A stretch of 64,000 nucleotides of DNA from Dulcicalothrix desertica PCC 7102 (GCF_003991905.1 NZ_RSCL01000004.1:273934-337933), one strand, 5' to 3'. Positions 14,301 through 20,479 are shown, counted from the stretch's first letter. Translations and numbers: made by a program. The notes: a model not told the origin generated them from the letters alone.

Positions 14301-17300
14301 GTGGTGCGGCAATTTCTCTAACAGCTACTAATGCTTCCGGTTTGCAGTCACTGACAGCAGTTGGTCCCGAACTAGAAGAGGGTTTAAGTTACCACATTAA
14401 AAACTCGACAGCAACTACTTTCCAATTGTCTGAAACATCTGGTGGTCAGGCGATTAGCCTCGACACAGTGGGATTAACTGGTACAGGTGCAAGCCATCTG
14501 TTTGTCAAACAATCTGCTGTTGATTTAACTAGTGCTAGTGCAGGAAGGTACAACCTGCACCTCGACCTGGAGAATGGAACGGCAACGGGAACAAAACACT
14601 TGCTGTCATCGGGAGCTTCGATAGTTTTACCAAGCCAAGGCGATCAGGTATTCTCTGCATACTCTCAAGCATCTTCAGGAGCGGCTATCGCGGGTAGTGG
14701 AGCAAAAGCGGGAATTGGAATTACGCCTACAACCAATACCTATGTAGGTAACGGTGCTTCGATTCTGGCAACAGGTAATGTTAAAGTTCAGGGGCTATCC
14801 AACGTTCAAGTTACTGGAGCCGCAAGTACCAATACAGGTGGAATAGTCGGGGTTGGAATCGGTGAGCTTAATGCTAAGATTGAGAACAACAACAAGACGA
14901 CTATCTTTAGTAACGCGATAATTAATGCTGCTGGCAACGTGACAATTGATGGTCAATCAACCCACAAATTCAACGTATCGACTGATAGTACTGCTGGTGG
15001 TTTGATTCCCATTGGTAGGGCTACAGCAACTGCAACTGTTATCCATAACACCATCACTGACATTGGCTCCCAGGCGAATATTACCTCCCAAAGAGATTTG
15101 ATGGTTTACTCCGGAAGCGACACAAGTGGTTTTGTGAATGCAAGTGCAAATGGCGGTGGATTAATACCATTTGCCTATGGAACCGCCAATATAAATGTAG
15201 AGGGAGCTAATGAAGCCAGGGTCAATAGTGCAACCTTAACAGCAAGAAAATTAACAGTTGAGTCTGCTGTTGACAATCTAAATGTAAATGCTTTGGGTCT
15301 AGGAAAAGCTGGCGGTTTAATTGGAATTATCCAAGGCAAATCTAATATTAATTTGAATGGCACGAGAGCAATAACCACTATCGGTTCTGGAGCTTCGCTA
15401 AAAGCTGACGAACTTAATCTCAATGCTATTTTCAGAAATGTCAACAGTAATTCTACGGCTTTAGGTTATTGCGATGGATTAGGTGGCAAAACAGACTCAG
15501 ATGCCACAAATTACATGAATCTGACGGCAGCAGTTAATACAGACGCAAACTCTACGTTAACTGTCAACTCACTCAATGTGAAGTCAGGCTTTGATATTTT
15601 CAACGAAACCACCTACGCATATAGTAAGAAAGCTTGGGAACTGAGAATTTGGACTCCATTTGGCGACATTGTAATTACCTTGGACTTTGGAAGAGCAAAA
15701 TCAGATGATAAACAGATCAATCCTCAATCTTTCACCAACTTCAACTCAAACGTTGTTCGCCTAGCACGGCAAGTAAACCCTGTCCTAGTCGTTAATGCCA
15801 GTGGACAAGTCTCGCTTAAGAGCGACAACGTTACAGTTACCGATAATGGTACTGATATTAATGTTGGTAACATTAGTGCCACTGGTGGCGGAAAAGTAAC
15901 ATTTAGCTCCGGAGCAAAATCGACAGGTGGATCATTTATCGATAACGGTAAGTATTCGGCGACTGATCCTGCGTTCGACTCGGTTGAAATTCAGAACTAT
16001 TCCAATAAAAACCTGATCATTAATGACATTGGCGCCATATCTACTGGTTCTGGAGTTTCTTTAGCTGACTACAGCAGAGTCAATGTTAGCAAAACGATTA
16101 ATGCTACTACTTCATCTGGTCCCCTAGCAACCAACCCAACGTTAGTTACGATTAACAACTGGGGTAACTCAAACTTGATCCTTAAAGGCGTAATTAACAA
16201 CCCTCACGACCGCACTATCCTTTATAGCAATGGCAACATTTTCAGTCAGGGCGCCACACAAAAAATTATTACTCGCGATCTGAAAATGACGGCGGTAAAT
16301 GGTAGCATTGGCGCCAATGGTCAACGTATTGCCGCTCAGTTGAATCAAGGCTACACCCCAGTTACTTCAAATGTGCTTTCGAGTAATATCGCTCTAGATG
16401 TCGAAGCAGAAAATTCGACCTACCTAGACTTAACTGCAAAAGGTCTTGACGACAATCCACTAACGGTCAATATACAAAAAATGACCGCCAAGAGAGGAGA
16501 AGTTAATCTTACCATCGGTCAAACCACAAATAAATCGAACACCTCTATCTCAGCTCTTTATAAGTTTACCGGCAAAGATGCCTCTAACCGAGGGATTAGT
16601 GCGGGGACAAATATTGCCATCAATGCTGGAAGCACAACCACGAATATTAATACCACAACAGAGTTTTCTGGTATAGCAGGCTCGCTTGATGTAGTAACGG
16701 GAGGCTTGATTAAAATTGAAAACGTGGGCGAGGAGTTAAATATCAAACAGGCAGTCAGCCATCAAAATTCAGTCGAGTTAAGCGGAAAAAATGTAGCTTT
16801 AATAAATGATGCGTTAGTTCAAGCTGCAACAGACGTGACTTTAACTGCGACAAAGCTATCGATGTTAAATAATGCTAACTTGCAAGCTGCAACAGATGTG
16901 ACTTTCTTGGTGGAAGAGAACTTCCAAATCAACTCAACGGCAACGGTCAATGCTGGTAACAACGTGATGATTCAAGGAGATTACAACAATAAAGCCTTGA
17001 CGGGAACCTCAATCACAATTGACGGTTGGATTTATGCCCAAAACATGTCTATTTACGGTAACACCAAAAAAGACATTTTCAATATTCGACGACTCGCTAC
17101 CACAACCAATGTTTATACAGGTGGAGACGACGATATTGTTAATATTGGCAGCAGTCAGAACCAGGTCAACGAAATTCAAAAACGCTTAAGTGTTTACGGA
17201 GGGATGCAGAACGATGTTGATACTTTGAATATAAATAATTCAGGAGATACCTCCAATAGTATTGGGGTGTTAACGAATACATCTGTAACTGGATTAGGTA

Positions 17301-17992
17301 TGGGTGAAGGAATTTACTACGATGGCTTTGAGGTATTAAATATCAACTTAGGTGCAGGTAATGATGACTTTACAATGCTCAATACTAGCGCAACAACTAA
17401 TATTGATAGCGGCGCCGGTAACGATAAGTTCCGTATTGGTTCCAAACTAGATGCGAATGGCAATGTATTGGATGAAACAATAGATGGAATTGTTATATCC
17501 GGAACTAACATCCTAGGAACAAGCAACGTTACTAATATCAAAACAGGAGCAGGAAACGACTATATCCAAGTCAACCGTAATACTGGTTTGCTGAACATTG
17601 AAGGTGAAAGCGGTGATGATGTTTTTGTAATCAATACCCCAATAGCTTATTCAAGCTCACTGGCTAATGCTACTGTTAATATCTCCGGGAATGATGACTA
17701 TGATACAACCATGATCAATAGCTCTTCTCTGTTGGAAACTATCCAGAATAATGGGTCGTCAGTTAACGTGATCAATAGCCGCCTTATAAATCTGGCAACG
17801 ATCGAAAACCTCATAATTAATCAAAATTCTTCTGGTACGAGCAGTTCATCAGGTTCGGGTGGTACCAACACAACAAGCGGTGGCGATGACACTTTGGATA
17901 GCCTCGCTGATAGAACACAGGTAGATTCAACCAATAACAGTAATACCAATAGTGGTATTAATGCTCTTTTACAAGCACTACTTTCTCGCTAA
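2..17992 (+). CDS. Giant repeat-built secreted or surface protein, filamentous-adhesin type (5' partial)
   Basis: The frame is open from the window edge, so the true start and secretion signal lie upstream; the first internal start-like codon (TTG at 56) sits inside a repeat and is not a real start. About 5996 residues are visible. They are rich in Gly, Ala, Ser, Thr and Asn, with short alternating beta-strand-like stretches typical of large beta-helical exoproteins. Modules in order: three 1.2-kb units, a helical insert (about 3660-4020), 768-bp units, seven 321-bp units, a Gly-Gly-Leu/Tyr-Tyr-Val module (13.3-14.5 kb), and near the end GxGND-like motifs (17.1-17.6 kb) resembling RTX calcium-binding repeats. 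The C-terminus is a Ser/Gly/Asn-rich tail ending LLQALLSR. I noticed only one cysteine (near 15470). It resembles cyanobacterial proteins labelled LktA-like filamentous adhesins; that family name and type I or type V secretion are inference. A strong hairpin follows the stop. Confidence 0.85.
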   Translation, partial: GVGASVAIDFEQNRAEASLQDNSTLTNAGKLTLAATSDNSSATSAKAGSAGKISISPTVALTIVSNNTLATIGTGGTLTVGSLDAVAKHSGNTSTTTDAAAAGSTVGIGAALSLNIVDDTTIATTARNITSTVGDISFGAYAYAATGATAKAGAAGADPDAEQKEGENTAEDQAADQKPKKTSEDQANEQIDSVEDNPNADKHKGAIKGKAKTSSGSVSIAAGLALNLVDSTAKASLADGLIINSAGSFKLATSNETDAGAIADGSAVGGVSAIGVGVAVALNIVDITNEATIGQSTTGTANVTAKGVILEAKMSDSSLKGDGFSNFTAQATAGAGANNVGVAGSFALNAIGENSSIALIKSGAIVDAGGGDVEIIAQNNTNSVTLAEAVQVASPDGTPQVGVGASVAIDFEQNRAEASLQDNSTLTNAGKLTLAATSDNSSATSVKAGSAGNISVSPAVALTIVSNNTKATIGSGGTLTVASLDAVAKHSGNTSTTADAAAAGNTVGVGAALSLNIVDDNTIATTARNITSTAGEISFGAYAYAATGATAKAGSAGADPDAKEENDNNTPEDQAGEKRKKTSEDQANEQIDSVEDNPNAEKHKGAIGGKAKSNSDGAVSIAAALALNLANSTTKAILADNLVINAAGAFKLGASNETDGSAIADGSAVDGSNKVGIGAAVALNIVNASNQATLSTGAKVSADGVTLEAKMSDETLGGDGVSAFKAESTSGAGAQNVGVAGSFALNFVNNSNEAVIKSGANVNAGSGDITLIAANNETDDVKATSDASGGNVGVGASIGMNLLLKNSVRAEIEDNVILSGGGSLTLDAKSERAVTTTVEAGSSGGVAVSPAVSIAIVNNDTTARLGAGAGTLDLSGNVSIKAERIGSVITEGNATAAGDKVAVGAIVAVNVVKDNTSAALMRDITTSGGSVVVASTSNLTSNALVLASASGNKQDGREADDEASAQSGQKTMPSAKDSVNQSNSSASSSSGGTGGAGVGVAAAVGVNWQIATNKAIIGSNVRVITKGGAVTVSATNQTNAKARAIGTSMSDTATANVSAAVGLNVADVNNIASVGSQAIINAQSTDGKKGDIKIEAVTPDESTNEFIVWGFAASGGNSENSKASVAGSIGVNVLTFNSQALVGNEAQLATSGAIDVIANSPISLQNLAISGAFSTSTTGGAAGAAIVVNVVTQSSIASIGANATLDASESISVSAESSLSPRAANIEDLLSIVDAVSGQLGSLAPEIPGLDELFAPLQEVEQPLVDQIRTVINEQKNAFPPELTPPIYDLALQELDNLVALKQQGLVDLKTYLQELIDLAKSIAADFFKDFATEVLNLVPFSNVAIGAGVSDGKVGIGGSVIVNIFNANTLAYVSSGTQINQGANTTAGNDQSVNLFAKDTTKVKNVAGGLGVGTGAVGIGIGVDVEILYRNVGAYIDSSTTTATKVKAAKGVSVQSSTDQDIFNLTLSGGLGGKLGVGGTVAVNQITNNVIAGISGTIQTEGDVSIAAIDNSKILALAGGLAVAAELKQAPEGGPKASIGAAVAVNKIASTTYATINRANVTTSGALNVNANSNAEIKSVTIAGSGSVSKGNSSLSFAAGASIAINTINSSIIAEIANGSTVKVGGQNTLAISAKDNSKIEAFALGGALAVAVSSGGTGGTLAIGVSAARNEINNTTAAYIDSSTVGSSNNTDVNIDLQALSTNTISAQSIAVAISVAKGSTGVALSGGGAGAGNFILTKTNAYVKDSNLSNNIGNVAIKANNTSNIDATVVAVSGSVAIGDSTGVGASIGAAVANNFIGYDEGSNRKPSEVQAYIQNSSVKANGNLTLNALADENIVARVGAGSVAVAASTGGTGLSGSGSGVVTLNKIATLIKAFVNGATSIEAKTATLTATDSSKIKADAGAASIAVAAASTTGGSLSIGVSVATNLISNEVEAFISGASNVRTTTGGISLSAITKPTIEAVSVAASIAVGAAGTTGVGISGAGAAAINTILTKTNAYIKDSVIASAGAIALAATNTATIDAKIAAVSVAVGGGGTTGVGVSIGMAVANNYIGYDDSNRQPSEVQAYIQNSSLTANQDLTLNALSGGIITAGVGAGSAAVSGGGTTGVAAGGSGVVTLNKIATLVKAFIDGDGKTGIQASTATLNAKDTSKITADAGAASLAIGGGGTTGVSLSIGVSVASNLISNEVEAFIKNAGNLKTTTGLLSLAASTDAAIKAVSVAASIAAGGGGTAGVTISGAGAAAVNTILTKTNAYIKDSVVTSAGSVNLAATNSATIDAKIAAVSVSAGGGGTAGVGVSIGAAVANNSIGYDGSTRQPAEVQAYIQNSSMSAASGDLTLSAINNGSITAGVGAGSAAVSGGGTAGVAASGSGVSTENKIATLVKAFIDKDGATGIQAKTATLTAKDSSIISADAGAASVAASFGGTAGVSLSIGVSIANNLISNEVEAFIRSANNVKTTTGNISLSATTDASIRAVSVAASIAASFGGTAGVAISGAGAASINTILTKTNAYIKDSAVNSAGAVSLDARNTATISATVAAVSASVSGGGTAGVGVSIGAAVANNSIGYDNNGDRTPAEVQAYIQNSSLAVGGDLTLNAINDGAITAGVGAGSAAISGGGTAGVAASGSGVSTENKIATLVKAFIDGDGATGIQAKTAALTAKDSSTISADAGAASIAASFSGNASVSLSIGVALARNTVTNEVQAFIQNADSSVRTTTGDVSLSATTDANIKALSVAASLAVGVSATAGVAVSGAGAESTNTISTKTNAYIKDSVVNSAGAVGINAKNTAGISAKVGAGSAAVGGGKGGVGASIGVAVARNLIGWGVDTTDKNYKYTTGSGTQSLNKGDRVLIAQGARAGDIYEFTGDPASIDLETADYAKTSDWKQVNLKQNASEVLAYVNSSSINAGNALTLTSLSSSTIEANVASLSVAVSAGIGGASLSGAGVGTENKIATKVQAYIDGDGSAGIKAGSVGLTANDTSSISASAEAASIAATFAIGAAISVGVSIAINEIANDVRAFVQNVKNGLTATSGSIQLTAKETSTITAISVAASAAVALVGVAGAGAVATNTITNAAKSYISNAAQVKANGDVALTSSDTSTIRSLAGQFSGGTAAAIGVSVATNTISNQIIAEVANSNVISSTGAIGINATSNSTIETLGIGGSVGGAVAAAGATTLNRITSTTSANTRGVSTLQAAGAVTLVASDDSTIKSLAGQLSVGGAAGVGAGVATNDIANTIIAELGGTAVTAGSVALSATSNGYVGSIAVGASSGGAFALGGAITLNKIANVIRAGTSGGSSITTTGSVSLQASDTPTIESLAGQVSDAGGASVGLSLAKNEISSQVIAEISNTTFKAKAASVSLTATSVGSIRSAAVGGAAAGALAAGGSVTLNTIRKVVKAAISDGSDVQSQGAVSLTAFDNSPILSLAGQVAVAGAATIGIAVATNDIANQVIAEVNNSKATSLTGVTLNATSTGSIKTLGIAGAVSGGFSGAGAVTLNSIANVIKANIVNGSDIQSAGNLNLTAKEDAKIESLAGSISVGGAASVGASVATNNISSQIIAEVNNSQVAVSAGDINLSATSTGTIDSLAAGGTDAGTFAAGGAVTVNNLSNTVRANIANGSDVQAQGNVGLTATNSATIQSLAGQITGAGGAAIGASVAINNSSNTTQAYISDSTVDSKGLLKAVAKNTGTIKSASAGASISGGVALTGSVSVNNITNTTDAHASNVTISSLSGVEISAVDEATIQSFAGQISVGIGAAGVGAAVAYNNIGNIVTAYVTAEDGKNTTIDTSGNVIVSASGKGIIDTIAAGGSAGLFVGAGASVAVNQMSNNVSASVQNNSTIKAKGSVGVLADSTNSMTTKGGTFSAGFIGLGGTIAVNNLENTTRAYVNNSSIDAGSEQSIVIPKTDGSGTDESFQGVAVLATSKDNLGVTIGTGGVGGFAFVASVAVNNFKNITEAYGNNVAINATSGSSIPQQSVYIKAFNDSTVNVNAGTAGGGLAAVGVGIDITTMKNATSAYINSSDLINSPGSIVNANKDLVVEAKTQKSLNSNVVALGGGLGFSVQGAVSIINVSSAMSSDGVKAASDTQNRVEQQLRDLNGMGKDSNGKSNISTKSVSNSFATSLPTLQGTTAFITGRASAGNNLIVNAYETTKLNVAVGSLSAGLISVGGAVGVANITHNASAYVGERSRLTGGNITIQSTGFVDSTAVRAVAGSAGAVGLGAAVAYLSSENNSKAYVGNYAVVTQASNVDVIARSSSNLNAQGLGASYGLAAGGIVIANVRETGTTQAYIGDEVAVENTDNLNVKAIANEAVTATSQASSGGIISGNSTETSATVNPNVAAYIGNNSTIKVAKDVNVVSDVSVDGDAASKGGSYGLVGVGLAFSQVNANPVINTYIGTNTTIEAGNVTISSSLGKAPVSADTSFNPGNAVNNTADSITFTNNHGLRTGDTVVYSNGGGGNIGGLENQASYTVIVVNDETVKLGSEFTGSEVDTKFNTIKFANGHNFNNGQQVIFEAENGNNVGGLTSGQKYYVKVIDGSTIQLSNTSNIDDITEGARLSGITTVAGATTIQANKDKDTANIFQNGDTVTYKKRSALFTVDEQLPDTGGKPNIFNLNTGDIVSKDTINSASHGFETGDQVIYTATGTALGGLTSGQKYYVKKVDDNKFQLSATLGGATIDIIGATAGTSHKITAVGLRLATIRNFTYETANNNLISMANHGFSSGQAVRYNSGQKSIGGLTNGETYYVIKVDDNSFRLTSTSGGAAISLTATNASGLQSLTAVGPELEEGLSYHIKNSTATTFQLSETSGGQAISLDTVGLTGTGASHLFVKQSAVDLTSASAGRYNLHLDLENGTATGTKHLLSSGASIVLPSQGDQVFSAYSQASSGAAIAGSGAKAGIGITPTTNTYVGNGASILATGNVKVQGLSNVQVTGAASTNTGGIVGVGIGELNAKIENNNKTTIFSNAIINAAGNVTIDGQSTHKFNVSTDSTAGGLIPIGRATATATVIHNTITDIGSQANITSQRDLMVYSGSDTSGFVNASANGGGLIPFAYGTANINVEGANEARVNSATLTARKLTVESAVDNLNVNALGLGKAGGLIGIIQGKSNINLNGTRAITTIGSGASLKADELNLNAIFRNVNSNSTALGYCDGLGGKTDSDATNYMNLTAAVNTDANSTLTVNSLNVKSGFDIFNETTYAYSKKAWELRIWTPFGDIVITLDFGRAKSDDKQINPQSFTNFNSNVVRLARQVNPVLVVNASGQVSLKSDNVTVTDNGTDINVGNISATGGGKVTFSSGAKSTGGSFIDNGKYSATDPAFDSVEIQNYSNKNLIINDIGAISTGSGVSLADYSRVNVSKTINATTSSGPLATNPTLVTINNWGNSNLILKGVINNPHDRTILYSNGNIFSQGATQKIITRDLKMTAVNGSIGANGQRIAAQLNQGYTPVTSNVLSSNIALDVEAENSTYLDLTAKGLDDNPLTVNIQKMTAKRGEVNLTIGQTTNKSNTSISALYKFTGKDASNRGISAGTNIAINAGSTTTNINTTTEFSGIAGSLDVVTGGLIKIENVGEELNIKQAVSHQNSVELSGKNVALINDALVQAATDVTLTATKLSMLNNANLQAATDVTFLVEENFQINSTATVNAGNNVMIQGDYNNKALTGTSITIDGWIYAQNMSIYGNTKKDIFNIRRLATTTNVYTGGDDDIVNIGSSQNQVNEIQKRLSVYGGMQNDVDTLNINNSGDTSNSIGVLTNTSVTGLGMGEGIYYDGFEVLNINLGAGNDDFTMLNTSATTNIDSGAGNDKFRIGSKLDANGNVLDETIDGIVISGTNILGTSNVTNIKTGAGNDYIQVNRNTGLLNIEGESGDDVFVINTPIAYSSSLANATVNISGNDDYDTTMINSSSLLETIQNNGSSVNVINSRLINLATIENLIINQNSSGTSSSSGSGGTNTTSGGDDTLDSLADRTQVDSTNNSNTNSGINALLQALLSR
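5050..8990 (+). repeat. Tandem 768-bp (256-residue) units in the giant gene
   Basis: The motif IGYD...EVQAYIQNSS recurs with its TATGAC anchor at 5405, 6173, 6941 and 7712, giving spacings of 768, 768 and 771 bp. A fifth, diverged unit near 8478 has IGWGVD followed by an insert of about 60 residues before SEVLAYVNSS. The outer boundaries are approximate. Confidence 0.88.
9329..11400 (+). repeat. Seven short units of about 321 bp in the giant gene
   Basis: The motif S-L/F-A-G-Q or S recurs with its Ala codon at 9329, 9653, 9971, 10295, 10616, 10940 and 11258, so the spacing is 318-324 bp (106-108 residues). Each unit continues with a Gly/Ala-rich strand and a segment like ATNxIxNQIIAEV. This period differs from those of the upstream repeats. 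Confidence 0.88.
13310..14510 (+). repeat. Four or five copies of a Gly-Gly-Leu / Tyr-Tyr-Val module
   Basis: Copies near 13337, 13523, 13904 and 14167 read roughly H-G-F-x-x-G-x-x-V-x-Y, then GGLxxGxxYYVxxVDxxxFxLS; a partial copy follows near 14380. The composition is richer in Tyr, Asp and Lys than the flanking Gly/Ala/Ser-rich repeats, so it looks like a separate domain type set into the fibre. Confidence 0.8.
17110..17640 (+). repeat. RTX-like Gly-x-Gly-Asn-Asp motifs
   Basis: Five loosely spaced segments (GGDDDIVNIG, GAGNDDFTML, GAGNDKFRIG, GAGNDYIQVN, GESGDDVFVIN) resemble calcium-binding RTX nonapeptides but are separated by 20-50 residues rather than stacked. They suggest calcium-dependent folding outside the cell; this is inferred from the motif. 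Confidence 0.65.
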
Positions 17993-18050
17993 TACAGGTT
18001 TTGTAATTGCTTCATTGAAGCCAGCGAACAAACTTTAAACGTTAAAGGTT

Positions 18051-18109
18051 AAAGAAAAAGGGTAAAGGGAAAGGTACATAGCCACCTTCCCCCTTACCCT
18101 TTTCTCTTT
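18051..18109. terminator. Long hairpin between convergent genes
   Basis: A roughly 25-bp imperfect stem pairs the purine-rich arm at 18051-18075 (AAAGAAAAAGGG...) with the pyrimidine-rich arm ending near 18109. It lies between the stop of the giant gene and the stop of the SRPBCC gene, so it can serve both directions. Confidence 0.7.
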
Positions 18110-18121
18110 CCCTGGCTTTTT

Positions 18122-18577
18122 TCAAGTTTTTGCACCTACTTCTTCTGCAACCCGCTTGAGGCGCCCTAATTGTGCTTGCATATCTTGTTTGGTAAACTTT
18201 TCGGCAAATATCTTAAAACCCCAGGTAACAATAGGATTAGGTATTTGAAATTCAAATCTATTTAGTAAGCATGTACCGTTTGGGGTTGGTTGACATTCCC
18301 AGCGGTCTTTGCCTTTAAAAAAGCCTTCAAAACCCCAAACAACTAGTCCTGGCTGTCGTTCTACAATTGTACTATTTAACGTCGGCTTGATTAATGGGAT
18401 TTCAATCACAAATTTGCTCTTTCCTCCAACATTTGTATTCCAATCTCCAGCGGGATAACATCGTAAGACTGGATTGAGCCAGCGATGCATTAAATTTAAC
18501 TCAGTAATACAGCGTTCAACCGTTGTAGCTGAAGCATTGATTAGAATTGAATTCTCAATAACTTGGGTTTCGGACAT
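18122..18577 (-). CDS. SRPBCC-family (START-like fold) protein
   Basis: A 151-residue protein of the size and pattern of the polyketide-cyclase/START-like ligand-binding superfamily: an N-terminal strand with ILINASATTVERCI, then MHRWLNP (a common Trp-x-x-x-x-P segment of this fold), central strands (GKSKFVIEIP, GLVVWGFEG, WECQPTPNGTCLLNRFEF) and a C-terminal amphipathic helix (MQAQLGRLKRVAEEV). Such proteins bind hydrophobic ligands; no ligand can be named from sequence. No signal peptide or membrane segment, so probably cytosolic. It is transcribed alone, convergent with the giant gene. No clear Shine-Dalgarno sequence precedes the ATG. Confidence 0.8.
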   Translation of the reverse strand: MSETQVIENSILINASATTVERCITELNLMHRWLNPVLRCYPAGDWNTNVGGKSKFVIEIPLIKPTLNSTIVERQPGLVVWGFEGFFKGKDRWECQPTPNGTCLLNRFEFQIPNPIVTWGFKIFAEKFTKQDMQAQLGRLKRVAEEVGAKT

Positions 18578-18709
18578 ATATTTTTGTTAAGACGAATAGT
18601 AAAGCGAGATACAAACAAACAATTCTTTTTTAAAAAAGGCACCATAGTCGTAGAATGTTCAAGATTCTAACTGGTATGCTACTAACTGCCTCTTTAAGGA
18701 TATTTAAGC

Positions 18710-19216
18710 ATGTCTCAACAGCCTTTTCGATATTCTACAATTGAGCCTGAAGCAAAGGCGCCAACTTTAAAGCGACTGCGACAGCTTGCACGGATACTTG
18801 ATAAAGCCATTGTGATACCTGGTACACAAGTAGGTATTGGTCTCGACCCAGTTATTGGGCTGTTACCTGGTGTCGGTGACTTTTTGGGCGTGTTACTCTC
18901 TAGTTATATTGTCCTCGAAGCTGCACGCTTGGGGGCGCCTGGTCCAACTTTGGGAAGAATGGTATTTAATATAGTCATCGATGGACTTGCTGGTACAGTT
19001 CCATTAATAGGAGACTTTTTTGACTTTGCTTGGACTGCCAATATCAACAATATTAAGTTATTAGAAGAATATTTAAAATTTCCAGGAGCGAGGAAAGAAG
19101 CTAATAAATGGTTTATTGCAGGAGTCTTAACTATATTGTTACTAGTTGCAATTGTGCTTGTGGCAATACCCGTTATTTTAGTTAGAATGATAATGACAAT
19201 TATAACAGGTACGTAA
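18710..19216 (+). CDS. DUF4112 membrane protein
   Basis: A 168-residue protein matching the DUF4112 pattern: a short N-terminal cytosolic part, then LARILDKAIVIPGTQVGIGLDPVIGLLPGVGD, a conserved Gly/Pro-rich stretch leading into hydrophobic segments (about 45-70 and 90-108), and a strongly hydrophobic C-terminal helix at about 137-162. The function of the family is unknown; it is common in cyanobacteria and probably sits in the inner or thylakoid membrane. An AAGGA ribosome-binding site at 18696-18700 supports the ATG at 18710. A family-A palindrome starts directly after the stop. Confidence 0.85.
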   Translation: MSQQPFRYSTIEPEAKAPTLKRLRQLARILDKAIVIPGTQVGIGLDPVIGLLPGVGDFLGVLLSSYIVLEAARLGAPGPTLGRMVFNIVIDGLAGTVPLIGDFFDFAWTANINNIKLLEEYLKFPGARKEANKWFIAGVLTILLLVAIVLVAIPVILVRMIMTIITGT

Positions 19217-19240
19217 AGAAACCTGAGAAACCAGGTTTCT
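19217..19240. repeat. Family-A palindrome (GAAACC/GGTTTC), probable 3'-end hairpin
   Basis: AGAAACC, a short loop and GGTTTCT directly follow the DUF4112 stop. It belongs to the repeat family found all over 19-56 kb and could form the transcript end. Confidence 0.65.
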
Positions 19241-19316
19241 AGGTTTTAGTTGAGTCGAAAGATAAACTTTTTTTTCGTTCGATTCCACAAACTGATGTTT
19301 TGGATTAAAATCACTC

Positions 19317-19355
19317 AATCTAAAATCTTAAAATCTTAAAATCTTAAAATCTAAA
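19317..19355 (+). repeat. Short tandem repeat TAAAATCT directly before a start codon
   Basis: About five copies of the octamer TAAAATCT run right up to the ATG at 19356, leaving no room for a Shine-Dalgarno sequence. Copy number here could affect expression of the hydrolase; that is inference. Confidence 0.75.
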
Positions 19356-20291
19356 ATGACAGACTGGTGGCACGCTAATTTTCCTCTAGGTAAGCAAAGC
19401 TTAACTATTGCCGACGCAAACGGATATCCGGTCAAAATTGCATATGGCGAAGTTGGTAGCGGAAAACCGTTATTTTTACTACACGGTATCGGCAGTTGGA
19501 GTTATAACTGGCGTAACAGCATTAAACCTTTGTCGAAATACTTTCGAGTCATTTGTTTTGATGCTAAAGGTTATGGTTTCTCTGATAAACCGATATCGCG
19601 TCGCGAGCAACAAGGACATCAAGTTACAGAACTGGCTAGAGTAATTCGTGCGTTGTGTAATGAGCCTGCTATTATTGTCGGTGAATCTTTGGGCGCCTTA
19701 GTTGCTCTTGCTGCTTCGCAAAAGTATCCACAGTTAATTGCAAGACTAATAGTAGTAAATGTACCTATTTTTGCCAAGCGTTTACCGCATTGGGGAATGT
19801 CTTTGCTTTCTCAAATACCAATAGAAGTGATACAAGCTATTGACACTTCACGTTTAAGTTATTTGTTTGCTCCTTTAGTGCGTGAAGTTATGGCAATTGA
19901 GCGGCGTAGTGTTTTATACGACCCTTCAACATTGACCCCAGAAGATGTATATTGGATTACTTATCCATATATTGAGTTTCCTGGAACTTTAACCAAAGTA
20001 GCAGAAGAATTAAAAATTGCCGCGCAAGAAATTGAGCTAGCACAAGCTAACAAACCAAACTGGTTAACTAATACTCAAAATAATCTCTTTAAAATTAGCT
20101 GTCCTACGTTAATTTTATGGGGTAAGCAAGATTCTTGGTTTCCTGCAAGCGATGGTAAAAAGTTACAAGAATGTATTCCAAATTCATATTTAAATATCAT
20201 TCCTAACTGCTGTCATGATGCTTCGTTCGGCGCCTCGGCTATTATAAATAAAACAGCAGTGAGGTTTTTACAAGAAAGCGGTTACTGCTAA
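19356..20291 (+). CDS. Alpha/beta-fold hydrolase
   Basis: A 311-residue protein with the complete alpha/beta hydrolase plan: oxyanion-hole motif LLHGIGSW (about 41-48), nucleophile elbow GESLG with Ser111, the acid Asp in WGKQDSWFP (about 256-259), and catalytic His287 in CCHDASFG. Between the elbow and the acid is a helical lid region (about 140-235). The likely activity is hydrolysis of an ester or similar bond; the substrate is unknown. There is no signal peptide, so it is cytosolic. The ATG is preceded by TAAAATCT repeats instead of a ribosome-binding site. A later internal start would remove the first beta strand, so 19356 is preferred. Confidence 0.85.
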   Translation: MTDWWHANFPLGKQSLTIADANGYPVKIAYGEVGSGKPLFLLHGIGSWSYNWRNSIKPLSKYFRVICFDAKGYGFSDKPISRREQQGHQVTELARVIRALCNEPAIIVGESLGALVALAASQKYPQLIARLIVVNVPIFAKRLPHWGMSLLSQIPIEVIQAIDTSRLSYLFAPLVREVMAIERRSVLYDPSTLTPEDVYWITYPYIEFPGTLTKVAEELKIAAQEIELAQANKPNWLTNTQNNLFKISCPTLILWGKQDSWFPASDGKKLQECIPNSYLNIIPNCCHDASFGASAIINKTAVRFLQESGYC

Positions 20292-20298
20292 GGCGCCA

Positions 20299-20364
20299 AG
20301 AAACCGGGTTTTTAAGCAAAATTATCATGTTATTACAATATTTTCACAAAAAAACCCGGTTTCT
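20299..20364. repeat. Paired family-A repeat (GAAACCGGGTTT ... AAACCCGGTTTC)
   Basis: Two copies of the 14-15 bp palindrome in opposite orientation, separated by about 36 AT-rich bases, just after the hydrolase stop. Similar pairs lie at 20992 and 21728. Confidence 0.85.
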
Positions 20365-20372
20365 AAGATTTT

Positions 20373-20425
20373 AAATAATAAACGGATGTAACAGGTAATT
20401 TATTTGTTACATCCGTTTATTATTT
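20373..20425. terminator. Perfect 21-bp inverted repeat (family B) between convergent genes
   Basis: The arms at 20373-20393 and 20405-20425 contain AAACGGATGTAACA and its complement around an 11-base loop. The position between the hydrolase and coiled-coil gene 1, both ending here, fits a bidirectional terminator. The core CGGATGTAAC recurs at 26.3, 35.0, 40.2, 40.4 and 43.5 kb. Confidence 0.7.
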
Positions 20426-20479
20426 TATGCACCGTAATTAACACCATAGAATATAATAACTTTATTCAATTAAAAAAAA

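Noticed and set aside
338-17541. Many open frames of 60-260 codons on the minus strand under the giant gene
   Set aside because: They are shadows of the Gly/Ala/Ser/Thr-rich repeats; their products are Ala/Pro/Val/Leu/Ser-rich and recur with the repeat period.
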